From Bauldia sp. (GTDB taxonomy: Bacteria > Pseudomonadota > Alphaproteobacteria > Rhizobiales > Kaistiaceae): DNA of 30,955 nt. The position numbers were made by a program, and so were the translations under genes. This document shows, piece after piece, positions 1-8,037 of the stretch; position 1 is the stretch's first letter, and each line of letters starts with the position of its first letter. The notes beneath the pieces were generated by a model. The model was not told the origin of the DNA. It saw only the letters and a list, made by a program, of their open reading frames with translations, and searched no databases. The stretch covers positions 1-30,955 of the forward strand of contig JAGRKY010000430.1 of assembly GCA_020442095.1 (NCBI GenBank). Reading direction: 5' to 3'.

Positions 1-1
1 T

Positions 2-727
2 TCGGTCGATCTGGAATCGGCGACCCGTCATGGCATTCCGGTGACGATCGCTTCGGGCGCGAATGCCGAAACCGTGGCCGACCAGGCCCTCGCGTTCATG
101 CTTGCCCTCCTCCGCAAGCTCGTCGTCCACGACCAGGCGGTCCGGTCCGGACGCTGGGAACGGTTCGGCGTGACGACCTCCGAGCTTCCGGGCAAGACGG
201 TCGGACTGATCGGAGCGGGAACGATCGGCCGGGCCGTGACAAGACGGCTTGCCGGTTTCGGCGCATCGGTGGTGTTCTTTGACAGGTACGTCCCGTCTCT
301 GGACGGCGCCCGGAAGATGGAGACCGTCGAGGAACTGCTCGCGACTGCCGACATCGTCTCGTTGCATATGCCGCTGACGCCCGAGACCCGGCACATGATC
401 GATGCCGCCGCGATAAGCCTGATGAAGCCGACGGCCCTGCTCATCAATACGGCGCGCGGGCCGCTCGTCGACCAGGAGGCGCTTTTCGACGCCCTGAGGG
501 CACAGCGCATCGCCGGTGCCGGCCTCGACGTCTTCGAAGACGAGCCGCCGGCGCCGGGTACATTCGACAACGTCCCGAACCTGATCTGTTCGCCGCATAT
601 CGCCGGGGTCAGCGGCGAGTCGATCAGGCGCATGACGATCTCGGCCACATCGAGCCTGCTCGCCGTCCTCGACGGTCAGACGCCGGACACGATCGTCAAT
701 CCCGCGGTGCTCGAGCAGCGTGACTAG
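2..727 (+). CDS. D-isomer-specific 2-hydroxyacid dehydrogenase, 5'-truncated by window edge
   Basis: The reading frame is open from base 2, so the N-terminal part lies outside the window. What remains is the NAD-binding and catalytic core of a D-2-hydroxyacid dehydrogenase (phosphoglycerate/glyoxylate-hydroxypyruvate reductase superfamily). The nucleotide-binding loop reads GLIGAGTIGRAV. The three catalytic positions are visible: Arg in NTARGPLVD, Glu in DVFEDEPP and His in SPHIAG. Such enzymes interconvert 2-oxoacids and D-2-hydroxyacids with NAD(P)H in the cytoplasm. The next gene, an SDR, follows 48 bp downstream on the same strand, so the two are probably co-transcribed. The surrounding genes suggest a sugar-acid or hydroxyacid substrate, but it cannot be read from the sequence. 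A GTG at 41 is in frame but only because it is an internal Val codon; it is not the start. Confidence 0.88.
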   Translation, partial: SVDLESATRHGIPVTIASGANAETVADQALAFMLALLRKLVVHDQAVRSGRWERFGVTTSELPGKTVGLIGAGTIGRAVTRRLAGFGASVVFFDRYVPSLDGARKMETVEELLATADIVSLHMPLTPETRHMIDAAAISLMKPTALLINTARGPLVDQEALFDALRAQRIAGAGLDVFEDEPPAPGTFDNVPNLICSPHIAGVSGESIRRMTISATSSLLAVLDGQTPDTIVNPAVLEQRD

Positions 728-775
728 CGCGTCGGCGCAACACCTGTCCAACAACAAGAGAGAGGGCGGACCGCA

Positions 776-1525
776 ATGTCAGACCAATTCCGGCTCGACG
801 GCCGGGTCGCGGTGGTCACCGGCGCCGGGCGGGGGATCGGGTTGGCGATCGCGGAAGCGTTCGTCGCGGCGGGCGCCCATACCATCGTCGCGGAAATCGA
901 CCCGGCACTCGGCGCGGAGGCGGTCGACAGGCTCGGACCGACGGCGGCGTTCATGCAACTGGACGTCGCCCGACCGGCCGAGGTCAAGCGCGCCGCCGAC
1001 GAGACGGTCGCGCGGCACGGGCGCGTCGACGTTCTCGTCAACAATGCCGGCATCTGCCTGACCTCCGACGCCCTCGACACGACCGACGACACCTGGCGAC
1101 AGCAGATGTCGGTCAACCTCGACGGCGTCTTCTACTGCTGCCGCGAATTCGGCCGACACATGGTCGCGGCGCGGCGAGGCAGCATCGTCAATGTCTCGTC
1201 GATCGCCGGCATCGTTGATGTCCGGCCGCAGAACCATGTCGCCTATGACACCTCCAAGGCCGGCGTCGTCCAGATGGCCCGGGCGCTCGCGTCCGAATGG
1301 GCGCCGCACGGCGTCAGGGTCAACGCCATCGCGCCCGGTTACGTCGCGACAACGATGCCGCAGATGGCGCCGGGTCGGATGGAGACCTGGATGGCGCAGG
1401 TGCCGATCGGCCGCATGCTGGAGCCCGCGGAAATCGCCTCGGCAGTCCTCTTCCTGGCGAGTGACGCCGCGAGTTCGGTGACCGGCCATCTCCTCGTGAC
1501 GGACGGGGGCTACACCGTCTGGTAG
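776..1525 (+). CDS. SDR family NAD(P)-dependent oxidoreductase
   Basis: This is a classical short-chain dehydrogenase of 249 residues, the usual length. The cofactor motif TGAGRGIG is at residues 15-22, NNAG at 89-92, Ser at about 141-142, and the catalytic YxxxK pair is Y157/K161. The C-terminus, LLVTDGGYTVW, is typical of the FabG-like group. It would oxidise or reduce a secondary alcohol or ketone in the cytoplasm. The start ATG is preceded by a purine-rich GAGAGAGGGCGG ribosome-binding stretch. The gene follows the 2-hydroxyacid dehydrogenase by 48 bp and ends only 7 bp before the convergent RraA-like gene. The substrate is unknown; a sugar, sugar acid or polyol is inferred from the neighbourhood. 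Confidence 0.88.
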   Translation: MSDQFRLDGRVAVVTGAGRGIGLAIAEAFVAAGAHTIVAEIDPALGAEAVDRLGPTAAFMQLDVARPAEVKRAADETVARHGRVDVLVNNAGICLTSDALDTTDDTWRQQMSVNLDGVFYCCREFGRHMVAARRGSIVNVSSIAGIVDVRPQNHVAYDTSKAGVVQMARALASEWAPHGVRVNAIAPGYVATTMPQMAPGRMETWMAQVPIGRMLEPAEIASAVLFLASDAASSVTGHLLVTDGGYTVW

Positions 1526-1532
1526 GCTGGCC

Positions 1533-2222
1533 CTAGTGGATTTCCTTGGCTTTCTTGAGGGCTTCCCTGAGCTTGGCCGGCGTGAATTCGGGGTCCGCGC
1601 AGATATCGAGGATCACCTTTTCGCGCCGCGCAACGAGGTCCACCGCCTCGGGCAGGCCGGCGACGCAGTCGTCCGGAATCACCACCGCGCCCTGGTAGTC
1701 GGCGTGGATGATGTCGCCGTCCGATACCTGCATTCCACAGATGTCGACCGTGTGGCCGAACTCGACGAGATGAACATGGGCATGGCTGGGGCCCACATGG
1801 CTTCCGAGGATCTGAAATCCATCCGCGAGCAGGTCGACATCCCGGTAGGAGCCGTTGGTCACGCAGCCCTCGGCGCCCAGAGCCTTGTGGACGGCGCTGT
1901 GGACCTCGCCCCAGAACGAACCGACGCCCGGCACATCGTCGACGTCCTCGATGACCACGATCGTCGGGACTTCGCACGCGGCGACGTAGTCGTACCAGTC
2001 CGCCCGGTCCGGCACCTTGCCGCTCGCCGGCTCCGCAGCGCGGATTCTTGCGACGCGAGCCCGGCCGATGATCGGCGGAAGGTCACGCCTGGCGGGCAAC
2101 AGCGGGCGCTTGGTATAGCCGGAACTGCGATATTCCGGTCTCATCACCTCGAGGGCATTGCAGATCGCTGCCGTATCGAAAGCGCGCAGCCGCTCCAGGT
2201 CGGCGCCTGTTATTTCCATCAT
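1533..2222 (-). CDS. RraA-family protein (4-hydroxy-4-methyl-2-oxoglutarate aldolase / oxaloacetate decarboxylase-like)
   Basis: The protein is 229 residues and belongs to the RraA/HMG-aldolase family. The family's metal and pyruvate-enolate site is recognisable: a G-E pair (SFWGEVHSAV), then NGSYRDVDLL, whose R-D-x-x-D supplies the substrate Arg and the metal Asp. Family members cleave 4-hydroxy-2-oxoacids to pyruvate plus another oxoacid, or decarboxylate oxaloacetate, using Mg2+ or Mn2+. The RNase E inhibitor activity of E. coli RraA is unlikely here, because catabolic dehydrogenases and lactonases surround the gene. Translation may start at either of two adjacent ATGs (2222 or 2219); AGAGG upstream is better spaced for the second. 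The gene diverges from the amidohydrolase gene at 2439. Confidence 0.85.
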   Translation of the reverse strand: MMEITGADLERLRAFDTAAICNALEVMRPEYRSSGYTKRPLLPARRDLPPIIGRARVARIRAAEPASGKVPDRADWYDYVAACEVPTIVVIEDVDDVPGVGSFWGEVHSAVHKALGAEGCVTNGSYRDVDLLADGFQILGSHVGPSHAHVHLVEFGHTVDICGMQVSDGDIIHADYQGAVVIPDDCVAGLPEAVDLVARREKVILDICADPEFTPAKLREALKKAKEIH

Positions 2223-2438
2223 GGGACCTCTCTCGATTGGGTCGTCGGGAAGGACAGGTTCTCAGACCTGCATGCCGAGGTGTACGATGACGCTGTTGAT
2301 TTGCGTAGAGCCATCAAGCATTCCGATCCAGAAAAACGCACAGGCCGGCCGTTGCCTGTGTCGGCCATGCGACAGCCACCGGCCGGCCCGGACCGCCTTT
2401 GAGCCGACGAAAGATCCAGGGTGGGGCAAGCAGGGACA
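2223..2438. promoter_or_regulatory. Divergent intergenic region with inverted repeat
   Basis: This 216-bp gap separates the diverging RraA-like and amidohydrolase genes and must hold both promoters. An inverted repeat CACAGGC-N8-GCCTGTG occupies 2339-2360 and is a reasonable operator candidate. I see no convincing -35/-10 pair and no copy of the AACGTT element found further along the window. Confidence 0.4.
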
Positions 2439-3473
2439 ATGGAGATCATCGACGGTCAGGTCCACCTGAACCATCTTGGTATCGACGCCTGCATTGCCGC
2501 GATGGATGCGACGGGCGTGGACGCGGCGATCATCGACCAATACCCGACGACCGGGGAGCGCCTCGCGGGTGGCGCCATGCGGTATCGCTTCGACATCTCC
2601 GAGGAGGCCGTCACGCGCTTCCCGGCACGCTTCGGCTATGTCGTGCGCATCGATCCATTGGATCCGGACATGGAGGCCCTGGTTGCCGGAGTCCGGCTGC
2701 AGCCGGGACGGCTCGGCATCCGCATCGACAAGCCTTCCGCGGCGAGCCTCGCCGAGGGCGGTTACGACCGCTTCCTCGGGACTGCCATGGAACACGAGGT
2801 GCCGGTCTGGATCACCCTTCCGGGGCGGATGCCGGAGCTCGGGCTGCTGGCCGGAGCATTTCCCGATCTCCAGTTCATCATCGACCATGCCGGCGTTCCG
2901 GAGGACTGGCGACGCATCGGCGAAGACCGGTTCGCACCACTTGACGAGGTCATCGCCCTCTCGGCGCATTCCAACGTCGCGGTGAAATGGGGCCACATGA
3001 CCAAGATGTCCGCGATGCCCTTTCCCTACGAGGATGTGCTGCGGCAGCTGCGGCGCCTCGTCGACGCCTTCGGTGCACATCGTGTGATGTGGGAAAGCGA
3101 CTGGACCCAATGCCGCGGCCACGAAACCCTGGCGGAAATGCTGTTTTCCATCCGGCTGGCGCCAGCATTCTCCGCCGAGGAGAAGGAATGGCTGCTTGGC
3201 CGCAGCGCAACGACCTTGATGCGCTGGGATCGCCCCAGGGACAAGGTCGACGTCGTTGCGATTGCCGAATCGGACTGGCCCGCCTTCGAGCGCGCATTGG
3301 CATCGGCGGGGCGATTGCCGCATGGTGGCGTCAGAGCCGTCAGGATGACGTCGGGCGAGGTTCCGCCTGACGGGCATGTCATAGCCACGGGGCCGATCGC
3401 GGGCGCCAGCCAGGTGACGCTGGACGAGGCTGTCCACGTGATGTTGAACGGCCGGCTGCCGCGCGGGCGGTAG
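2439..3473 (+). CDS. Amidohydrolase_2-family hydrolase (lactonase-like) with C-terminal extension
   Basis: With the ATG at 2439 the protein has 344 residues. Residues 1-262 form an amidohydrolase TIM-barrel domain of the PDC-lactonase/galactarolactone-isomerase/fuconolactonase type. The N-terminal motif is IDGQVHLN, where the first His of the usual HxH is Gln. FIIDHAG lies at about 147-152, and the late catalytic Asp is in MWESDW (D221). Many relatives hydrolyse or isomerise sugar-acid lactones. Residues about 265-344 form an extra domain that normal family members of about 270-290 residues lack. I chose ATG 2439 over the GTG at 2421 because it places IDGQVH near the N-terminus as in the family; neither has a strong ribosome-binding site. 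It is followed at 22 bp by the SMP-30 lactonase gene, which suggests an operon for a lactone-forming oxidative pathway. Confidence 0.8.
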   Translation: MEIIDGQVHLNHLGIDACIAAMDATGVDAAIIDQYPTTGERLAGGAMRYRFDISEEAVTRFPARFGYVVRIDPLDPDMEALVAGVRLQPGRLGIRIDKPSAASLAEGGYDRFLGTAMEHEVPVWITLPGRMPELGLLAGAFPDLQFIIDHAGVPEDWRRIGEDRFAPLDEVIALSAHSNVAVKWGHMTKMSAMPFPYEDVLRQLRRLVDAFGAHRVMWESDWTQCRGHETLAEMLFSIRLAPAFSAEEKEWLLGRSATTLMRWDRPRDKVDVVAIAESDWPAFERALASAGRLPHGGVRAVRMTSGEVPPDGHVIATGPIAGASQVTLDEAVHVMLNGRLPRGR

Positions 3474-3494
3474 ATCAGGGACAAAGAAAAGGCC

Positions 3495-4433
3495 ATGTCG
3501 GAAACAATCGCCCGCTATCCCGACCCTGCGATCAAGATTCTGCGACCGGGCTTCGAAAAGTACCGGTTGCCGAATGCCGCGATCGAACGTCTCGCGACCG
3601 GCTGCCGGTGGTCCGAGGGACCCGCCTGGTTCGGCGACCAGCGTTGCCTTCTGTGGAGCGACATCCCGAACAACCGCATCCTGCGGTGGGACGAAGGGAC
3701 CGGGACGACAAGCGTCTACCGCTCTCCGTCCCAATACGCCAACGGCAACACACGCGACCGCCAGGGGCGCCTGGTCACGTGCGAACACGGCGCCCGCCGG
3801 GTAACCCGCACCGAGTATGACGGCAGCATCACCGTTCTCATCGACAGCTTCGACGGGAAGCGCCTGAATTCGCCGAATGACCTTGTGGTCAAGAGCGACG
3901 ACTCGATCTGGTTCACCGACCCGCCATTCGGCATTTCCGGCGACTATGAGGGCGACCGGGCAACCCCGGAGCTTCCAAGCAACGTCTACCGCATCGACGG
4001 CCGCACGGGCGCCGCGACCGTGGTTGACAGTGAGATCAAGGGTCCGAACGGTATCGCCTTTTCCCCTGACGAAGCCATTCTCTACGTGGTCGAGGGACGG
4101 ACTGATCCGCGTCGAATCCTCGCCTATGACATCGTCGATGGAACGCGCGTTGCCCGGCGAAGAACCTTCATCGACGCGTCGGACGGCGGAACGCTCGACG
4201 GCTTTCGCGTCGACGAGGACGGGAACCTGTGGTGCGGATGGGGGATGGGCACGCCGGAGCTCGACGGGGTCGTCGTCTTTTCTCCGGAAGGCGAGCGGAT
4301 AGGCCGGATCGAGCTGCCGGAGCGTTGCGCCAACTTGTGCTTCGGAGGTCGCCGGAGGAACCGGCTGTTCATGGCTGCCAGCCAATCCCTCTACGCTCTT
4401 TATGTGAACACACGAGGTTGCCTCGGCGGATAA
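3495..4433 (+). CDS. SMP-30/gluconolactonase/LRE family lactonase
   Basis: This 312-residue six-bladed beta-propeller protein belongs to the SMP-30/gluconolactonase family, which opens sugar lactones with one bound divalent metal. Likely metal ligands are E41 (WSEGPAW), N185 (GPNGIAFS) and D235 (LDGFRVDEDGNLW); N128 in NSPNDL and the WFTDPPFG stretch are also typical. There is no signal peptide, so it acts in the cytoplasm. It sits between the amidohydrolase and uronate dehydrogenase genes. The stop overlaps an ATG (TAATG) at the start of the next coding segment. Uronate dehydrogenase makes aldaro-1,5-lactones, so the natural guess is that this enzyme hydrolyses such a lactone. Which of the two neighbouring lactonases does so cannot be told from sequence. 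Confidence 0.9.
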   Translation: MSETIARYPDPAIKILRPGFEKYRLPNAAIERLATGCRWSEGPAWFGDQRCLLWSDIPNNRILRWDEGTGTTSVYRSPSQYANGNTRDRQGRLVTCEHGARRVTRTEYDGSITVLIDSFDGKRLNSPNDLVVKSDDSIWFTDPPFGISGDYEGDRATPELPSNVYRIDGRTGAATVVDSEIKGPNGIAFSPDEAILYVVEGRTDPRRILAYDIVDGTRVARRRTFIDASDGGTLDGFRVDEDGNLWCGWGMGTPELDGVVVFSPEGERIGRIELPERCANLCFGGRRRNRLFMAASQSLYALYVNTRGCLGG

Positions 4434-4444
4434 TGAGGAAAGAA

Positions 4445-5227
4445 ATGATCTTCCAGAAAGTCTTACTGACCGGCGCCGCGGGCGGGTTGGGCCGCGTGCT
4501 GCGCCCTGCCCTGCGGAAGGAGCTCGAATTCCTGCGATCGACCGACATCAATCCGATGGATCCGCCCGAAGCCAACGAGGAGACGATCGTCGCGGATCTC
4601 GCCGATCCGACGTCAGCGACCAGACTCGTCGAAGGCATCGAAGCGATCGTCCATTTCGGCGGCATATCGACGGAAGCGGATTTCGAGAGCATCGAGAGGG
4701 TCAACATCGCGGGGATGTACCATCTCTACGAAGCGGCGCGGCTCGCCGGCGTCAAGCGGGTGGTGTTCGCAAGCTCCAACCACGCGATCGGCTTCTATCC
4801 CCAGTCGCAGGTGATCGATACCGCCGTGCCGCAGCGGCCCGACACGTTCTACGGCCTCTCCAAGGCTTTCGGCGAAAACCTCGCGAGCCTCTACTGGGAC
4901 AAGCACGGGATCGAAACGGTGAGCATCCGCATCGGCTCGAGCTTCCCGGAACCCACCGATCGGCGGATGCTGCTGACGTGGCTTTCCTATGGCGATCTCA
5001 TTCAGCTCGTGTCGCGTGCGCTGACCGCGCCGCGCGTCGGCAATCTGGTGGTCTACGGCGTTTCGGACAATGCAGCCACGTTCTGGGACAACCGGCTTGC
5101 CGGCATCCTTGGCTACAAGGCCGCCGACTCCTCCGAAGCGTATCGCGAGAAGGTGTTCGCAAATACCCCGGTGCCGGACAAGGACGAAGCGGCCATGGTC
5201 TATCAGGGCGGCGTGTATACCCTTTAG
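4445..5227 (+). CDS. udh: Uronate dehydrogenase (NAD-dependent epimerase/dehydratase fold)
   Basis: The 260-residue extended-SDR protein closely resembles agrobacterial uronate dehydrogenase along its whole length. Shared features include the TGAAGGLG cofactor loop (9-16), IVHFGGIS (68-75), FASSNHAIGFYPQ (108-120) and the YGLSK catalytic segment with Y136 and K140. RIGSSFPEPTDRRML and the C-terminal FWDN...LGYK segment also match. The known enzyme oxidises D-galacturonate or D-glucuronate at C1 with NAD+, giving aldarolactones. I chose ATG 4445, which is preceded by GAGG at 6-nt spacing, over ATG 4433, which overlaps the upstream stop. It follows the gluconolactonase-type gene directly, consistent with oxidation and lactone opening in one operon. 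It converges on larB. Confidence 0.87.
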   Translation: MIFQKVLLTGAAGGLGRVLRPALRKELEFLRSTDINPMDPPEANEETIVADLADPTSATRLVEGIEAIVHFGGISTEADFESIERVNIAGMYHLYEAARLAGVKRVVFASSNHAIGFYPQSQVIDTAVPQRPDTFYGLSKAFGENLASLYWDKHGIETVSIRIGSSFPEPTDRRMLLTWLSYGDLIQLVSRALTAPRVGNLVVYGVSDNAATFWDNRLAGILGYKAADSSEAYREKVFANTPVPDKDEAAMVYQGGVYTL

Positions 5228-5376
5228 CCGGCCACCGCGTTGCGGCTCCACGCCAATGATCGAGGCTTCGATTCGTCGACGTCGTCCGCCTTCCATCGCC
5301 GCCGTTGAAGGCTGATGCGGCATGGGGCGGATTGGCGACCGGTCAGCGAAGTCCCGTCGGTCTGGAGAGGGAAGTT

Positions 5377-5422
5377 CCTGATTGACCCGGCCGGAGGACG
5401 ACGGCCGGCGTGATCAATCAGG
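5377..5422. terminator. Hairpin between convergent udh and larB
   Basis: A nested inverted repeat lies in the convergent gap. The outer arms are CCTGATTGA (5377-5385) and TCAATCAGG (5414-5422). The inner arms are CCGGCCG (5387-5393) and CGGCCGG (5402-5408). The right outer arm covers the larB stop codon. There is no clear T-tract, so it is a terminator-like structure, possibly serving both directions, rather than a textbook rho-independent terminator. Confidence 0.45.
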
Positions 5423-6074
5423 CGGAAGGTTGGTTCATCAATATCTTGCAGGCCGCCACCGCCGCGCCGAACCCGTTGTCGACATTGACGACGACAACCC
5501 CGGGAGAACAGCTCGAAAGGGCCGCATTCAGCGCCGTTACGCCACCGGTTGCGACCCCGTAGCCCACGGAAGTCGGCACCGCGATAACCGGGGCAGGCAC
5601 CAGCCCGCCAATCACGCTGAACAGCGCGCCTTCCATGCCGGCAACCGCGATGATGACGCGGAAGGAAGCAAGCTCGTCGCGGCGATCGACAAGTCTCCAC
5701 AGACCGGCCACCCCGACGTCGATGATCATCGTCGAATCGTGGCCGGCAAAGGCAAGGGTCCTCTGCGCCTCAAGCGCTACCGGCATATCGGATGTGCCCG
5801 CGGCGACTATCCCTGTGCCGCTTGCGACGAGCGGCGTCGCGCCGCCCAGAATGGCTGTTCGGGAGATCGGATCATAGTCGAGCGCCCGGGAGGTTTCCGA
5901 CACGAGGGCGGCGTGGGTTTCGGTATCGAGCCGCGTCATGAGCAGACGGTGTTCGCGTCCGCTTGCGGCCGCGACGATCGCGTCGATCTGTGCCGGGCTC
6001 TTTCCGGCGCAGAACACCGCCTCGGCGACGCCTGTCCGTGTCGCCCGGCCCCAATCCATCCGGATGTCGGTCAT
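5418..6074 (-). CDS. larB: Nickel pincer cofactor biosynthesis protein LarB
   Basis: This 218-residue protein matches LarB, the pyridinium-3,5-biscarboxylate synthase that carboxylates and adenylate-cleaves nicotinic acid adenine dinucleotide in the first step of nickel-pincer nucleotide synthesis. The C-terminal PurE-like half is clear: IVAAGTSDMPVALEAQRT, VAGMEGALFSVIGGLV and VIAVPTSVGYGVATGGVTAL. It is the last gene of larA-larC-larE-larB, overlapping larE by 4 bp (ATGA), so translation is probably coupled. The protein is a little shorter than many LarBs but keeps the catalytic domain intact. It would be needed only to supply cofactor to LarA. Confidence 0.92.
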   Translation of the reverse strand: MTDIRMDWGRATRTGVAEAVFCAGKSPAQIDAIVAAASGREHRLLMTRLDTETHAALVSETSRALDYDPISRTAILGGATPLVASGTGIVAAGTSDMPVALEAQRTLAFAGHDSTMIIDVGVAGLWRLVDRRDELASFRVIIAVAGMEGALFSVIGGLVPAPVIAVPTSVGYGVATGGVTALNAALSSCSPGVVVVNVDNGFGAAVAACKILMNQPSA

Positions 6075-6862
6075 GGTTGCCGCACGAACATTGCTCCGCG
6101 ACGATAGCTGCGCACGCCCGCGAAATTTCGTCCGGCGTCGCGGCAGAGCGCGCGGACCACGTCGGAGAGATCCTCCCTCTGCCTCATCGCGGCCTCATCC
6201 AGCTCCAGTTCCACGCCGCCGGACGTAATGCGGCAGCGAAGGGTGGCGTTTCGCGGCGCCAGCGAAGAAAGCCTGCCTTCCGCCTTCTCGACAAATGCGA
6301 GGTCGTCGGGGTCGACCGCGATGCCCGTCTCGATCCGGCTCGCGAGGCAGGGCTGCGCCGGAAGCTCGGCAATACCGGAAAGGCCGAGCGAGCGCGCGAG
6401 GGAACGAACGTCGGCCTTTGTCATCTGGGCCTCGACATAGGGATGGACGACATCGTTTTCGGCCGCAGCGATCAGCCCCGGCCGATAGTCCCCGAGGTCG
6501 TCGAGATTGGCGCCGGAGGCGATCGGATCGTCCGTCAGCAGGCGGATACGATGATAGAGATGCGTCTTGCAGAAGTAGCAGCGGTCGACGGGATTATCCC
6601 GGTAGCGCGCATCGTCGAATTCGCCGGCGCCGACGACCTTCAGGTCCCAACCCTCGGTCGCCGCGAGCTCCTGCACGCGCCGTGTCGCGTCCGCCGGGAC
6701 GGCCGGCGAGACGGCATGGATTGCGGTCATCGCGAGCCCTCTCGTCCGGTGAGCGAAGGTTGCGAGGGTCATGCTGTCGACGCCGCCGCTGACCGCGACG
6801 GCCAGCCGACCGAAGCGCGACAGCACCGCGCCGAGCGAGATTGCCTGAGGCTCCGCGCTCAC
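6071..6862 (-). CDS. larE: ATP-dependent sacrificial sulfur transferase LarE
   Basis: The 263-residue PP-loop ATPase carries SGGVDS at residues 25-30. LarE adenylates the dicarboxylated pyridinium mononucleotide and donates sulfur to make the dithiocarboxylate of the nickel-pincer cofactor. C172, in PCLASR, lies where the sacrificial cysteine of Lactobacillus LarE (C176) is expected. That alignment is made by eye. C95 and C98 (CYFC) add a second cysteine pair, but the three-cysteine cluster of the [4Fe-4S]-type LarE enzymes is not evident. Its start overlaps the larC stop and its stop overlaps the larB start, each by 4 bp, so the four lar genes are translated as a tightly coupled set. Confidence 0.92.
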   Translation of the reverse strand: MSAEPQAISLGAVLSRFGRLAVAVSGGVDSMTLATFAHRTRGLAMTAIHAVSPAVPADATRRVQELAATEGWDLKVVGAGEFDDARYRDNPVDRCYFCKTHLYHRIRLLTDDPIASGANLDDLGDYRPGLIAAAENDVVHPYVEAQMTKADVRSLARSLGLSGIAELPAQPCLASRIETGIAVDPDDLAFVEKAEGRLSSLAPRNATLRCRITSGGVELELDEAAMRQREDLSDVVRALCRDAGRNFAGVRSYRRGAMFVRQP

Positions 6863-8037
6863 TGGTCGGTGTCCTCGGTCTGCTGCTTCCAGGCTCGCCG
6901 CGCCGCCAATGTCTCGCCCGTGAGGTCATCGCTTTCCGCTTTCCGGGTTTCCTCCATGCCCGGCCGCCAGACGGACTTGAGGCGGATGCCGCCCACTTCG
7001 CGCAATTCGCGCGCCAGCACGACCCGCGTGTCTTCCCTGACGCGAAGGCCGATCGTCGATGTCTCGGCGAAACAACGGCTGATGGCGGCCTCGGCCGCTT
7101 CGGGCCTTGCGATGACCTGGAATGATTGCATCGGCCGCCCCTTCTTGCCCCAGCGCTCGGCGATCGAAACGTCGATCACGCCCGCCTCGGCGCGAAGCAG
7201 GGTCGCCGCGGCCGCGATCTCCTCTCCTGTCATGTCGTCGATCTCGAAATCGATGACTGCCACGCGATCGCCGGTGGTGGTACGCGTTGGTTCGAACACC
7301 AGCGCCCGAAGGATGTTGGGTATGCCGGGAAGGGTCCGGGTTCCAGCGCCCGTTCCGGCCGAGACGAGCCGCCTGGTCATCCGCGGCTGCTCGCCGACGA
7401 TGAGATGCTTGAGGATTGCGGCGCCTGTTGGCGTGACGCGCTCCCCCTCGACGCCGTCGTCGCGCCAGACGAAGCCTTCAAGGATCAGGGTGGTGGCCGG
7501 TGCGGGCACCGGCAGCAATCCATGCGCGGTCTTGACCACACCACCGCCCTGCGGCAGGGCGGAGACGGACCAATGGGCACCGTGGAGCGCTGCCGCAATG
7601 CTGCCGGCGGCGACCACGTCAAGCAGCGAGTCCCAGTCGGCGAGCTCGTGGAAATGGACATGATCGACTGGCACGCCGTGTATCTTCGCTTCGGCCTCTG
7701 CGAGGATCGTCAGGATGGCGATCGCCTCGGGTGCTGTTCCATTCTCCAGCATTGCACCTTCGATACGGCGGACGAGAGCCGGGAAGCCGGTGTCGTCCGG
7801 CGCATGTCGGGGAGGATCGCGGCGCTGCGGCTCGGCGAGACCGAACCGCAGGGTCCTGAGGGAGCCGATTGTTGTCTCCTCGATCAACGGTTGCCCCAAG
7901 CCTCGGGGCAGGACCTTCGCCGTGTCGGCCATCACCCGCGGCGCGAGTCCAGGCATGGCATCGAGCATCGCCGCCACGAACATGTCGCCGGCGATCCCGC
8001 CCACGGCATCGAGATGGATCGTCGTCACGTCACTCAC
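6859..8037 (-). CDS. larC: Nickel insertion protein LarC, single unsplit frame
   Basis: The 392-residue protein begins with the family signature IHLDAVGGIAGDMFVAAMLDA and continues through HVHFHELADWDSLLDVV, a His/Asp-rich segment typical of LarC. The C-terminal nickel-binding half (IDDMTGEEIAAAATLL, ERWGKKGRPM) is present in the same frame. LarC uses CTP to insert nickel into the pincer nucleotide. In Lactobacillus plantarum it is made as larC1/larC2 by programmed frameshifting, whereas here it is one continuous gene. It overlaps larA upstream and larE downstream by 4 bp each. Confidence 0.93.
   Translation of the reverse strand: MSDVTTIHLDAVGGIAGDMFVAAMLDAMPGLAPRVMADTAKVLPRGLGQPLIEETTIGSLRTLRFGLAEPQRRDPPRHAPDDTGFPALVRRIEGAMLENGTAPEAIAILTILAEAEAKIHGVPVDHVHFHELADWDSLLDVVAAGSIAAALHGAHWSVSALPQGGGVVKTAHGLLPVPAPATTLILEGFVWRDDGVEGERVTPTGAAILKHLIVGEQPRMTRRLVSAGTGAGTRTLPGIPNILRALVFEPTRTTTGDRVAVIDFEIDDMTGEEIAAAATLLRAEAGVIDVSIAERWGKKGRPMQSFQVIARPEAAEAAISRCFAETSTIGLRVREDTRVVLARELREVGGIRLKSVWRPGMEETRKAESDDLTGETLAARRAWKQQTEDTDQ

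Noticed and set aside
2262..4385. Long (-) frame opposite the amidohydrolase and gluconolactonase genes
   Set aside because: Antisense shadow; the (+) strand carries two genes with clear family motifs and proper ribosome-binding context.
5963..7663. Long (+) frame opposite larB, larE and larC
   Set aside because: Antisense shadow; the Arg/Ser-rich translation resembles no protein and the lar genes are unmistakable.
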